The position numbers were made by a program, and so were the translations under genes. From contig MCBE01000256.1 in NCBI GenBank assembly GCA_001723845.1, forward strand, positions 1-40,563: DNA of 40,563 nucleotides, written 5' to 3'. Under the pieces are notes generated by a model. The model saw only the letters and a program-made list of their open reading frames with translations. It searched no databases and was not told the DNA's origin. This DNA is from Candidatus Altarchaeales archaeon WOR_SM1_SCG. GTDB taxonomy: Archaea > Altiarchaeota > Altiarchaeia > IMC4 > WOR-SM1-SCG. This document shows positions 1 to 8,399 of the stretch, piece after piece; the first letter of the stretch is position 1, and each line of letters begins with the position of its first letter.

Positions 1-120
1 TTCAGACATCCCGTAGTAACTGAACTGGAGACCCATGAGAAGCCCCACGAAAAATAATAGAGATGAAATTATGAATGCGATTACATGGGTTCTGCTGAAT
101 TTTCTTTTTACCTTTTCCAT
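1..120 (-). CDS. Membrane protein, N-terminal part only (runs off the window)
   Basis: The reverse strand reads an ATG at 118-120 followed by 39 further open codons to the window edge. The segment begins with a basic stretch (MEKVKRKFSRTH) and then about 20 hydrophobic residues, the form of an N-terminal membrane anchor or uncleaved signal. It is divergent from the next gene with only 40 bases between the two starts, so the two probably share one promoter region. Too little is present to name a family. Confidence 0.6.
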   Translation of the reverse strand, partial: MEKVKRKFSRTHVIAFIISSLLFFVGLLMGLQFSYYGMSE

Positions 121-160
121 ATTAATATTTTAATTTAAGAAATAAAAATAAAGGTTTGAA

Positions 161-1246
161 ATGGATAAAAAAATTTCAATAATCTTAATATTATTTGTAA
201 TTGGAACGGCGATAGCAGGAACCTACTTTAAAGATATACTTGACACTGATTCAAAACCGCAGAAAATAATTTTAGGAAAGTCCTACTTGATTGTCCCTGA
301 AAATGCGGTTGTCGGCGTTCAGGTTGACCGCGTGATAAGGGATGTTGAATGGGTCGGCGTCTGGGATGAAAACAAGGTTCCTGCGAACTACACACCGAAA
401 AATACAGATGAGGTGGTGCCGTACATGGAAGGCGCCCGCACAATAGAACTCATGGAATATGCAAATGTCAGTGTAGTTTCATTGACGCCGGCGGTATGTA
501 AAAAAGATTCGCTCGGAAAGTGCTACACAAAAGACGGAGAAGGAGATTACAGATTTTATATGCCTCCTGACAAAATCAGGAGAACCGCTGTTGCGACAGA
601 TGACGGTTATATCTTACATGACACTCACGGCGTGAACATGGTGGCAGAACAGGCAGCAAAGAAAAAACCATTTCTTGTCATTGCCTGTGGCGATATGCCT
701 TCAAAAGCCGAGGCATCATTGTATCTTGCAAACAGGGGAATCAATGTTTACACGCCATGCGACAGGTTCCAATATCTTAATCTGGACTACCAAGCCAAAG
801 GAAAAATAATGGGTACTGCTCCAATAAGAAATCACACGAAGGGGGCAGTAATAGGAAACCAGAGTGTTGAAATTGATAGAAAAGAAAAAATCGTTGTGCA
901 GTGGACTGATAAAAAATACCCCGATCAGTACTGCGATACGCCCTGGAGGTATTTCACCGCACTTAATGATAAATATAATTTAAAATTGAATTTAATAAAA
1001 ATTCATGCAGACACGGGTGAGACATATAAAGTTGTTCAGAAAGCAAGAGAGGAAAATGCAAAAGTGATTGCTGTAAGAATTTTTGATGAAAAGGACTCCG
1101 AGCCGGTGAGGGAATGGCTTTCCGAAGACACAGATAATAGAGCAATCTTGTTTCACTCAGCACCTTATGTGGAAGGCAATAAATTGTTTTTTGATTTCCC
1201 GGAGCAGACATCTTTCGGGGATTTGAAACCGGAATTTGTTTATTAA
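161..1246 (+). CDS. Membrane-anchored extracytoplasmic protein of unknown function
   Basis: A 361-residue protein that I do not recognise. Residues 1-20 are a short basic start followed by a hydrophobic helix (signal or anchor), so the rest is probably outside the cell. The body is mixed alpha/beta with several alternating hydrophobic strands, such as PFLVIACGDMPSK near residue 173 and AKVIAVRIFDEKD in the last quarter, which could suggest a Rossmann-like fold; that is only an impression. It carries six cysteines. A weak ribosome site (AGG about 8 bases upstream) precedes the ATG. It converges on the glycosyltransferase gene, the two stops being 19 bases apart. The coding sequence looks intact. 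Confidence 0.75.
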   Translation: MDKKISIILILFVIGTAIAGTYFKDILDTDSKPQKIILGKSYLIVPENAVVGVQVDRVIRDVEWVGVWDENKVPANYTPKNTDEVVPYMEGARTIELMEYANVSVVSLTPAVCKKDSLGKCYTKDGEGDYRFYMPPDKIRRTAVATDDGYILHDTHGVNMVAEQAAKKKPFLVIACGDMPSKAEASLYLANRGINVYTPCDRFQYLNLDYQAKGKIMGTAPIRNHTKGAVIGNQSVEIDRKEKIVVQWTDKKYPDQYCDTPWRYFTALNDKYNLKLNLIKIHADTGETYKVVQKAREENAKVIAVRIFDEKDSEPVREWLSEDTDNRAILFHSAPYVEGNKLFFDFPEQTSFGDLKPEFVY

Positions 1247-1265
1247 TTTTAATATTTCTCTCTTG

Positions 1266-2507
1266 TTACTTCCCGTACCACCTGTAACTCTTCCCGAAGA
1301 TTAAATCCCTGACTTCATATAATAGTGTTACCATCCAGAAAACAGACATCAACGGCCAATAGATGAGCAGATAGCCGAAGTAATGCTTGATTATATCCGA
1401 CTCCTTGTTTACAACCCTTACAACAAAAAACACCCAGATTGTTGTGAACAAGAGTATTGCAAGCAGTAAGAGGTGCAGGGGCTTTAAAAACATGTAAATT
1501 AATGCAAAATTCGAGAGTTTGAACTCCCCGCCTATGAAACTGAGGTAGTAATAAATCGGCGGGTGCTGGATCCAGTTTATTAGTGTGTTTGCAAAACTGT
1601 AAAATAAAATGATCAACCCGAGAAACATTCCGATGCAGGACAGCGCAAAAAGAATCCCGAAGTCGCCGTATTCCGGCTTCATCAAATTTACATACTTTCC
1701 CTCTTTCCTGAGCAAAACATTGTAAAGCCAGCCCCGGTTCCATCTTACTCTCTGTTGCAAAAGCGAGCGAATCCCGGAAGGTGCCGTTGTATAGACCACC
1801 GCGCTTACGGCACATCTCAACCTGTAGTGAGCTCTCTGGATTCTTAATGCCATTTCCTGGTCTTCGGTTAAATTGTCCTCTTCAAACCCGCCGAGTTCTT
1901 TAAAAACAGATGCGCGATAAATGCTTAAAGGTCCGGGAGTTACGGGGATGCCCTCAAAAAAAGAGATTACCTTTCGCGTGGTAATCATAATCATATATTC
2001 AATTCTCTGGATTTTCTGGACTATCGTTTTCGGTTTATAAACTTTCATCATAGGGCTTACCGCTGCAATACCCGGGTCGTCAAAATGACCAACCATCCTT
2101 TTTAAACTTTCGGGGGTTGCAAAGGAATCGGCATCCATTGAAGCAATAAGTTCTCCTGATGCGTTTTCTATTCCAAGATTCATTGCACTGCCCTTGCCGC
2201 CGTTTTCCTTATCAAGGACAATCACTCCCTTTTCTTTGTATTGTCCTGCAATTTCAAGCGTTCTGTCGGTTGAGCCGTCGTTTACAATAATAATCTCAAG
2301 TTTGTCTTTCGGGTAGTCAAGATCAAGAAGGGAGTCAACGGTCTTTGCAAGCGTCTTTTCTTCATTATACGCGGGAACGATAATACTGACATCAGGAAAT
2401 CTCGTCGGCTCCGGGTCAATAATTTTTTCCCTGTCCTCAGTGTACTTAAGCAGGAAAAGAATTAACAAATATATTGCCATGAATTGTATAAAATATTCAA
2501 GTATCAT
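1266..2507 (-). CDS. Membrane-bound processive family 2 glycosyltransferase
   Basis: A 413-residue polysaccharide synthase of the GT2 family (PgaC/NodC/hyaluronan-synthase-like). A transmembrane helix at the N-terminus is followed by the GT-A catalytic domain: nucleotide-binding start VSIIVPAYNEE (about residue 40), the DAD metal/UDP motif in MDADSF, the TED acceptor-base motif in LTEDQEMA, and the QQRVRW signature that marks processive enzymes. Three or four membrane helices follow. It probably polymerises or transfers sugars for an exopolysaccharide or surface glycan from a nucleotide sugar; product and donor cannot be read from sequence. No PgaB- or BcsB-like partner is next to it. The ATG at 2507 sits about 40 bases after a TATA-like box. 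Confidence 0.9.
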   Translation of the reverse strand: MILEYFIQFMAIYLLILFLLKYTEDREKIIDPEPTRFPDVSIIVPAYNEEKTLAKTVDSLLDLDYPKDKLEIIIVNDGSTDRTLEIAGQYKEKGVIVLDKENGGKGSAMNLGIENASGELIASMDADSFATPESLKRMVGHFDDPGIAAVSPMMKVYKPKTIVQKIQRIEYMIMITTRKVISFFEGIPVTPGPLSIYRASVFKELGGFEEDNLTEDQEMALRIQRAHYRLRCAVSAVVYTTAPSGIRSLLQQRVRWNRGWLYNVLLRKEGKYVNLMKPEYGDFGILFALSCIGMFLGLIILFYSFANTLINWIQHPPIYYYLSFIGGEFKLSNFALIYMFLKPLHLLLLAILLFTTIWVFFVVRVVNKESDIIKHYFGYLLIYWPLMSVFWMVTLLYEVRDLIFGKSYRWYGK

Positions 2508-2546
2508 GATTACTTGCAGGGCTTAATGACACCTTGCTGATAAATA

Positions 2547-2555
2547 ATTATATAT
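2547..2555 (-). promoter_or_regulatory. TATA-box-like element of the glycosyltransferase gene
   Basis: On the reverse strand ATATATAAT lies about 40 bases before the ATG at 2507. An archaeal TATA box acts some 25 bases before transcription start, so this predicts a leader of about 15 bases. It is inferred from position and composition only. Confidence 0.35.
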
Positions 2556-2787
2556 GAAAATAAAAAAGTATAATTGATGTCATAACAAATCAGACGAAAA
2601 TAAATTATAAAATTAAATCCGAGTTGATATAATAAAATTAAAATTAAAATTAAAAGAATTCATCAAAAAATTGTTTGTGTAATTTGGTTTTATGTTATTT
2701 GTTGGTTTTAATTAATTTGGGGTTGGTTTAGAGGGTTCTTGTTTAAGATTGGGGGGGTTTTAGATGATGTAAGAAGGGTAAAAGAAG

Positions 2788-2881
2788 TTTGCGATAGCAA
2801 ATTTGGGCAAAATGAAATTTTGCCTTTATACCATGTTATCGGAGTGCGATAGCACCGAGCGACCGATAGGGAGCGAGAGTT
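2788..2881. repeat. Cluster of hairpins, possible repeat element or 3' structure
   Basis: Three perfect hairpins follow one another: TTTGC-GATA-GCAAA (2788-2801), GGCAAAAT-GAA-ATTTTGCC (2806-2824) and GTGC-GATA-GCAC (2844-2855). Then comes GCGACCGATAGGGAGC (2859-2874), whose reverse complement is nearly the same as GCTCCCTTCGGTCGC at 16270-16284. The cluster lies just beyond the stop of the Cys-rich gene, so it may fold at that transcript's 3' end or be a dispersed non-coding repeat. Confidence 0.5.
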
Positions 2882-2903
2882 CCACCTCGATGCTATATTA
2901 TGT

Positions 2904-5861
2904 TTATCCAAACCAGCTACGGATTTCATTAATTATGTTTCCAATACTTTCCCATACTTCTTGAATTGCATTCTTATCTGGTTCTTTGGGAGGAGTTTCT
3001 TCTGGTTGGGCTTCTGTTGATGGTGGCACTTTAGTTAGAGATTCAGTCGATTCAGTCCAACATTTCCCTGAAGAAAACCATGTTTTGACTAAGCCACCGT
3101 CTCCCGAACTACAATGTTCAACAAATAATTTATTAGTACCTACTTGACAAACAATCCCGGTATGTGTCTTACCGTCATTTGTCCAAATGTCACCAACCTT
3201 ACAGTTTTTCAACTCAACTTCTCTTCGTCCAGCAATAACCTGTGAAACTCTAATAGCGTATCCTTCAGAGCAGCCAGGATTAGATTTAATGTTTAATTGA
3301 TGAGCAACCCAATGTGCACAACCGGTTCCGAGTTCACAACCACTTCCAGGGATTACCCTCCATGGATGTTCTGGATCATTATAACGGTTATCGTCCCAAA
3401 CAAAACATTTCCAATACCCACAATCCTTAACATGCGTCGGAACATGTTTTTGCGCTTCTTCTTTAGTTGAATAACAAGTATGACAACCAAAACACGATGC
3501 TGATGTGCTAACGTCTGGCTGAATTTCTGTGGGGGATTGAGCAGGTGTTATTGAAGTTGAAGATGCTTGATTAACTGCTTTCTTTGCAGCGTCAAGATGT
3601 TTTGTATAATCGCCATTTGTGTGTGTTGTCCATTCTCTAAAACCACGATTCTCATATATACGAAATGCCTCCTGAAACGCTGTGGTAGGATTGAAAGCAT
3701 CATTATCTGTTACTTCAGAGTGCCAATAACTATTTATCTGGAGTATCCCACGATCCCAAGAAGGATTTTTACCACTATTATAATAGCAAGCATAAGAATT
3801 ACCTCCAGATTCAGCCCACGCAATAGCCACAATAATTATAGCATTGTCTTTGTTAAATCCTGCATCAAGAGCATAACGAGCAGCATCTTTCATCGGAATT
3901 AAATTTGGAGAATTGTCACATTGCGATGGAGATGAAATTGTCACTTTGCATACTCCATCTGAGCATCCGTTTGAACAATATGTTACGGAACTCCATGAAC
4001 AGTCAGATGATTGATAACCTTGATTGTTAGAATCTTTGCATTTCCAGCCCGTTGTACAGGTCGGGTTACAAGCATTATCAGAACATCCATTAGGACAAGA
4101 AGTTACGGAACTCCATGAACAGTCAGATGATTGATAACCTTGATTGTTAGAATCTTTGCATTTCCAGCCCGTTGTACAGGTCGGGTTACAAGCATTATCA
4201 GAACATCCATTAGGACAAGAAGTTACGGAACTCCATGAACAGTCAGATGATTGATAACCTTGATTGTTAGAATCTTTGCATTTCCAGCCCGTTGTACAGG
4301 TCGGGTTACAAGCATTATCAGAACATCCATTAGGACAAGAAGTTACGGAACTCCATGAACAGTCAGATGATTGATAACCTTGATTGTTAGAATCTTTGCA
4401 TTTCCAGCCCGTTGTACAGGTCGGGTTACAAGCATTATCAGAACATCCATTAGGACAAGAAGTTACGGAACTCCATGAACAGTCAGATGATTGATAACCT
4501 TGATTGTTAGAATCTTTGCATTTCCAGCCCGTTGTACAGGAAGGATTACAATCATTATTAGAGCATCCGTTTGAACAATATGTTATGGAACTCCATGAAC
4601 AGTCAGATGACTGATAACCTTTATTGTTAGAATCTTTGCATTTCCAGCCCGTTGTACAGGTCGGGTTACCGCAGTAACATTTATATCCACTTCCCCACTC
4701 TGATTCACATCCAGAGTCACCAGCAGAGTTGTAAGTATAAGTACTGCCCCCGCCAGGGCAAGAGTAAGTAGTTGGGTAACACATCGCTTTCCAACAGGTT
4801 GTACCTTCTATGTAGCCGCCCCCACATAATGAGGTACATGATGAATGTTCACAAGCATTATTAGAGCATCCGTTTGAACAATATGTTACGGAACTCCATG
4901 AACAGTCAGATGACTGATAACCTTTATTGTTAGAATCTTTGCATTTCCAGCCCGTTGTACAGGAAGGATTACAATCATTATTAGAGCATCCGTTTGAACA
5001 ATATGTTATGGAACTCCATGAACAGTCAGATGACTGATAACCTTTATTGTTAGAATCTTTGCATTTCCAGCCCGTTGTACAGGAAGGATTACAATCATTA
5101 TTAGAGCATCCGTTTGAACAATATGTTACGGAACTCCATGAACAGTCAGATGACTGATAACCTTTATTGTTAGAATCTTTGCATTTCCAGCCCGTTGTAC
5201 AGGAAGGATTACAATCATTATTAGAGCATCCGTTTGAACAATATGTTACGGAACTCCATGAACAGTCAGATGACTGATAACCTTTATTGTTAGAATCTTT
5301 GCATTTCCAGCCCGTTGTACAGGAAGGATTACAATCATTATTAGAGCATCCGTTTGAACAATATGTTACAGAACTCCATGAACAGTCAGATGACTGATAA
5401 CCTTTATTGTTAGAATCTTTGCATTTCCAGCCCGTTGTACAGGAAGGATTACAATCATTATTAGAGCATCCGTTTGAACAATATGTTACAGAACTCCATG
5501 AACAGTCAGATGACTGATAACCTTTATTGTTAGAATCTTTGCATTTCCAGCCCGTTGTACAGGAAGGGCTACCGCAGTAACATTTATGTCCACTCCCATA
5601 GTATGATTCACACCACGAATCACCAGCAGAGTTGTGAGTATAAGTACTGCCCCCGCCAGGGCAAGAGTAAGTAGTTGGGTAACACATCGCTTTCCAACAG
5701 GTTGTACCTTCTATCTTGCCGCCCCCGCATGTTAAGGTACATGAATTAATGGCAAATGCTACATTTCCAAACGCCAAGAAAATAATCAAACCTAAAAGTA
5801 AAACTGCAATAATCCTGTTTAAAATTTTTAATTTTGATATTCTATTTGATAACATTTTCAT
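2904..5861 (-). CDS. Secreted Cys-rich repeat protein with lysozyme-like and CHAP-like hydrolase domains
   Basis: A 985-residue exported protein. Residues 1-37 form a signal peptide (basic start, long hydrophobic core, AFA end). Module A (about 38-98, with CGGG..IEGTTCWKAMCYP) recurs near 340-399. Between and after the two copies lie twelve 40-residue repeats of the form P(S/T)CTTGWKCKDSNN..., each with six cysteines, presumably disulfide-bonded. About residues 650-770 resemble lysozyme-like transglycosylases: catalytic-type Glu in AWAESGGNS, then DRGILQINSYWH, the usual RG-LWQIN pattern. About 800-945 resemble CHAP/NlpC amidases: Cys in GTGCAHWVAHQ, then THTGIVCQV and FVEHC. Such enzymes cut bacterial peptidoglycan, which archaea lack. 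I infer action on bacterial walls or an adapted surface role. Start ATG at 5861; MKM leaves a second ATG two codons in. Confidence 0.85.
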   Translation of the reverse strand: MKMLSNRISKLKILNRIIAVLLLGLIIFLAFGNVAFAINSCTLTCGGGKIEGTTCWKAMCYPTTYSCPGGGSTYTHNSAGDSWCESYYGSGHKCYCGSPSCTTGWKCKDSNNKGYQSSDCSWSSVTYCSNGCSNNDCNPSCTTGWKCKDSNNKGYQSSDCSWSSVTYCSNGCSNNDCNPSCTTGWKCKDSNNKGYQSSDCSWSSVTYCSNGCSNNDCNPSCTTGWKCKDSNNKGYQSSDCSWSSVTYCSNGCSNNDCNPSCTTGWKCKDSNNKGYQSSDCSWSSITYCSNGCSNNDCNPSCTTGWKCKDSNNKGYQSSDCSWSSVTYCSNGCSNNACEHSSCTSLCGGGYIEGTTCWKAMCYPTTYSCPGGGSTYTYNSAGDSGCESEWGSGYKCYCGNPTCTTGWKCKDSNNKGYQSSDCSWSSITYCSNGCSNNDCNPSCTTGWKCKDSNNQGYQSSDCSWSSVTSCPNGCSDNACNPTCTTGWKCKDSNNQGYQSSDCSWSSVTSCPNGCSDNACNPTCTTGWKCKDSNNQGYQSSDCSWSSVTSCPNGCSDNACNPTCTTGWKCKDSNNQGYQSSDCSWSSVTSCPNGCSDNACNPTCTTGWKCKDSNNQGYQSSDCSWSSVTYCSNGCSDGVCKVTISSPSQCDNSPNLIPMKDAARYALDAGFNKDNAIIIVAIAWAESGGNSYACYYNSGKNPSWDRGILQINSYWHSEVTDNDAFNPTTAFQEAFRIYENRGFREWTTHTNGDYTKHLDAAKKAVNQASSTSITPAQSPTEIQPDVSTSASCFGCHTCYSTKEEAQKHVPTHVKDCGYWKCFVWDDNRYNDPEHPWRVIPGSGCELGTGCAHWVAHQLNIKSNPGCSEGYAIRVSQVIAGRREVELKNCKVGDIWTNDGKTHTGIVCQVGTNKLFVEHCSSGDGGLVKTWFSSGKCWTESTESLTKVPPSTEAQPEETPPKEPDKNAIQEVWESIGNIINEIRSWFG
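3945..4664 (-). repeat. Tandem array of six 120-bp coding repeats (copies 7-12)
   Basis: The period is exactly 120 bases (40 codons). Four of the copies, which encode VTSCPNGCSDN, look identical over most of their length at the nucleotide level. That indicates recent expansion or homogenisation within the Cys-rich gene. Confidence 0.9.
4848..5567 (-). repeat. Tandem array of six 120-bp coding repeats (copies 1-6)
   Basis: This is the same 40-codon unit as the downstream array, in the variant with NNKGY and VTYCSNGCSNN, again with only scattered single-base differences. The two arrays are separated by the second copy of module A, so the whole block (module A plus six repeats) appears to have been duplicated once. 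Confidence 0.9.
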
Positions 5862-6169
5862 TATATTATATTATTGACTCTTTATAATAAAAATTTTTTG
5901 ATGTAAGGGATGGAATTTCCGATAACAAGGTTATATCTTAACTTGAGTTCCCCCACACTTATCTTTAAATTAACCTCGTTCTTATATTCTTATTGATGAT
6001 TTAAATTTCAATCAATAAATATAATCCCAACATTAATTAATTTTAAATTTTATCTCAATAACAAACACGGGTGGATTTATTCAACCGTGCAGGTATTAAT
6101 TATTAATTTTATTTCTAAATGGTTGTGTCGTGTACTAAATTCCAGTCATTAAAATACTAACAAAAATTA
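5862..6169. promoter_or_regulatory. Divergent promoter region between two secreted-protein genes
   Basis: These 308 non-coding bases lie between the Cys-rich gene (leftward) and the CAP gene (rightward). An inverted repeat TTATTGAT...ATCAATAA (arms 5990-5997 and 6011-6018) lies near the centre, and CACGG...CCGTG arms occur around 6066-6090. Either could be an operator; no regulator is known. The rest is AT-rich. Confidence 0.4.
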
Positions 6170-7525
6170 ATGTTTAATATGAACCTGAAATATACTGCTC
6201 TCGTTTTATGTATTGCTTTAATCGGGACAGCCGGGATATTTTATTACAAGGAAATTTACTCAACAAATTTTAATCTAAATTTTTATATTGATGAAAAAAA
6301 CCAGCCGATAGACGGGTATGTGTACTTAAACGGGATTTTTGTGGGTTCTACAAGAAGCGGTGTACTGTCATTGAAAAAAGAACAATTGAGTCCGGGGGTT
6401 TTAAATCTTGTCGGCAGGTATCATGGAAGGCATTTTAATTTTTCATTTAATTTTTATGAAAGCAATATGAAAAACCAGGATATGAATTTTATTGTAAATT
6501 CCATGGATTTAGAGTCCTTTACTTTGAATTTTTATATTTCCGGGACAAACGAATCACTTGACGGGGATGTATATTTAAACAGCGTGTATCTTGGAAAAAC
6601 AAAAAACGGGAAACTGAAATTAAACATCGGCGGTTTATTTCCGGGGACAATTACTCTTAACGGAACTTACAAAGAAAAAAATTTCGTTTTTCAATTCGGT
6701 TTCTCAAAAGAATCCCTGGGTTATTTTTCCAGGAATTTCGCGGTTTCGCAGCAGGGAATAAACAATGAAATATACGATGCTTCAAAGTTAAATGCAACTG
6801 AGATAGAAAATTTTATTTTTGATTTTGTTAATGAGGAGAGGCAAAAAAATAAAATTAAAAAATTAAAACGGAATGAAAGACTAACGAGTGTTGCAAGAAA
6901 TTACAGCGAAAAAATGACAGTAAGCGGCTTTCATCATAAAGATGCGGAAGGCAAAGATGCAGGTGACAGGTTAAGGGAAAATAATATTTTTTATATTGTT
7001 TCCGGGGAAAATTTGTTTCTCGCAGGGAACCTTAACTCAAGCACAAGCGAGTATGATGTCGGGAAAATGGCAGTTTCCGGCTGGCTAAAAAGCCCGGGAC
7101 ACAGGTCTCTTGTTTTAGACAGGGACGAACTCTATTCCGATGCCGGGGCAGGGGTTTACTGCGAGGAAAAGTACTGCTATGCGGCGATGAATTTTATAGG
7201 TGCTGAAAAATCCTTGAATTACACCCTTGATGCAAATAACTGCGTATTTCACTGGATTTACAATCCCTCTTACCCCTTTAATTTTGATGCCGGTGTAAAT
7301 TTACAATTGAACTCAAGCAGGGAATTAAATGTTTATGTTGTTTCAAACAAATCGGAATTTGACAGCTGCGTGCATAGAAGTTCTATAAATCCGGTAAAGG
7401 AATATAAAAATACAAAAGAAATTGTTGATAACATAACAATTAAAAAAGGTTACGGCTTACTGCTTGAAACCGGGGGGTACACAAAAGTGTCGGTATTTTT
7501 TGATTATTCTCCAGTGAATTTTTAA
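6170..7525 (+). CDS. Secreted CAP/SCP-domain protein with two repeated beta domains
   Basis: A 451-residue exported protein. The N-terminal hydrophobic helix (about residues 5-25) is a signal or anchor. Two similar 65-75-residue beta-rich segments follow, each with the pattern LNFYI...DG.VYLN...G.T..G.L (about 33-105 and 120-185). A CAP domain (YkwD/SCP/PR-1 family) spans about 220-345 with its expected cleft residues: GFHHKD, GENLF and SPGHR. The C-terminal 100 residues are unrecognised. CAP proteins are extracytoplasmic; substrate and activity are unknown for archaeal members. Many N-x-S/T sites suggest glycosylation. Start is ATG 6170, or the ATG three codons later. It converges with rpl14 across 21 bases. 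Confidence 0.85.
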   Translation: MFNMNLKYTALVLCIALIGTAGIFYYKEIYSTNFNLNFYIDEKNQPIDGYVYLNGIFVGSTRSGVLSLKKEQLSPGVLNLVGRYHGRHFNFSFNFYESNMKNQDMNFIVNSMDLESFTLNFYISGTNESLDGDVYLNSVYLGKTKNGKLKLNIGGLFPGTITLNGTYKEKNFVFQFGFSKESLGYFSRNFAVSQQGINNEIYDASKLNATEIENFIFDFVNEERQKNKIKKLKRNERLTSVARNYSEKMTVSGFHHKDAEGKDAGDRLRENNIFYIVSGENLFLAGNLNSSTSEYDVGKMAVSGWLKSPGHRSLVLDRDELYSDAGAGVYCEEKYCYAAMNFIGAEKSLNYTLDANNCVFHWIYNPSYPFNFDAGVNLQLNSSRELNVYVVSNKSEFDSCVHRSSINPVKEYKNTKEIVDNITIKKGYGLLLETGGYTKVSVFFDYSPVNF

Positions 7526-7546
7526 TTAATTCTATAACCGGAAAAA

Positions 7547-7987
7547 CTAAACAACAATACTTGCCATCGTCCCTATCTTTGACCATCTCTCGGTTGCCTC
7601 TCTTGCAATAGCGCCCTTGATTTCACTGCCTCTCGGCGCCCCGTCGTCGCCGACAACGATAGCAGCGTTATCTTCAAATTTAACCATCATGCCGTTAAAC
7701 CGCCTGTATTCTTTTTTTTGCCTGACGATAATCGCGTTTACAACCTGCTTCCTGATGTCAGGGCGTCCTTTTTTGACAGATACGACAATCATATCGCCGA
7801 CGCCTGCTGCGGGTAATCTTCTTTTTACCCCGTGATAACCCTTAACCGCGACAATTTCAACTTCTTTTGCACCGCTGTTGTCCGCGCAAAAAAGCCGCGC
7901 TCCAATCGGCAGTGAGCGAGGTATTGTTGTTGTGATTGCCTTTCCCAGCGGCAGGTTCTTTGCAAAGCCGCCTAATGGTTTTGCCAT
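7547..7987 (-). CDS. rpl14: Large ribosomal subunit protein uL14
   Basis: A 146-residue uL14, full length for an archaeal member, with a 10-15 residue N-terminal tail. Conserved features are [14 protein letters not shown], the basic patch around [22 protein letters not shown], and [16 protein letters not shown] near the end. It binds 23S rRNA at the subunit interface, where it meets the small subunit and translation GTPases. It follows rps17 by 39 bases on the same strand, the usual order. The genes that normally come next (rpl24, rps4e, rpl5) are absent; the CAP gene lies there in the opposite direction. Confidence 0.97.
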   Translation of the reverse strand: MAKPLGGFAKNLPLGKAITTTIPRSLPIGARLFCADNSGAKEVEIVAVKGYHGVKRRLPAAGVGDMIVVSVKKGRPDIRKQVVNAIIVRQKKEYRRFNGMMVKFEDNAAIVVGDDGAPRGSEIKGAIAREATERWSKIGTMASIVV

Positions 7988-8026
7988 TTTTAAATTATTT
8001 TATTAATTTTTAAATTTTTAAATTTT

Positions 8027-8329
8027 TTATTGATTTTGTTCTCCTTCCTTTTTTTCAACAACCACGAAACCCACAGTTTTGCTTAATTTCCTGCACTCCA
8101 TAATCTTTACATCTTCCCCGGTTTTTGCGTTTACACACGGGGGATTGTGAGCGGGGATTCGCGACTTTGCTCTTTTGTACCTGTCGTACTTCTTTGACTT
8201 AACATAATAGTCCCTTTGCACGATTACGGTTTTATCCATCTTATCTGATTTTACGGTGCCTTCAAGTACCGCGCCTCTCGTTGATAATGTGCCGTGAACC
8301 GGGCAGTTTATATCATCGCACTTTGCCAT
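8027..8329 (-). CDS. rps17: Small ribosomal subunit protein uS17
   Basis: A 100-residue archaeal uS17. It has the archaeal N-terminal extension with CDDINCPVHG, then the OB-fold core (GAVLEGTVKSDKMDKTVIVQ and YDRYKRAKSRIPAHNPP) and the terminal VGFVVVEK. It binds 16S rRNA early in 30S assembly. Normally rnp1 stands immediately upstream; here a YaeQ-like gene, a large STAND gene on the other strand and an AbrB-like gene intervene before rnp1 at 12469-12747. The ATG is at 8329. Confidence 0.97.
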   Translation of the reverse strand: MAKCDDINCPVHGTLSTRGAVLEGTVKSDKMDKTVIVQRDYYVKSKKYDRYKRAKSRIPAHNPPCVNAKTGEDVKIMECRKLSKTVGFVVVEKKEGEQNQ

Positions 8330-8399
8330 TTTATGTTATGTATTAAATTACAGGAAAAAAATAGTATTATTTTAAAATTTTATTTTCATTGATTAATTA

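Larger units (their letters stand above)
2508..2903. other. Intergenic region with AT-rich promoter side and hairpin cluster
   Basis: No convincing gene is present. The left part (2508-2700) is very AT-rich, with a TATA-like box for the glycosyltransferase and runs of AAAATT. The right part (2780-2881) is less AT-rich and holds several hairpins. A 73-codon reverse-strand frame here looks fortuitous, being rich in Ser, Thr, Pro and Asn with no domain. Confidence 0.6.

Noticed and set aside
2708-2929. 73-codon reverse-strand frame
   Set aside because: It spans the hairpin cluster and overlaps the end of the Cys-rich gene, with no domain or start signal; it looks fortuitous.
3945-5567. CRISPR-like regular repeats
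   Set aside because: The repeats are contiguous 120-base coding units without unique spacers and lie in one open reading frame.
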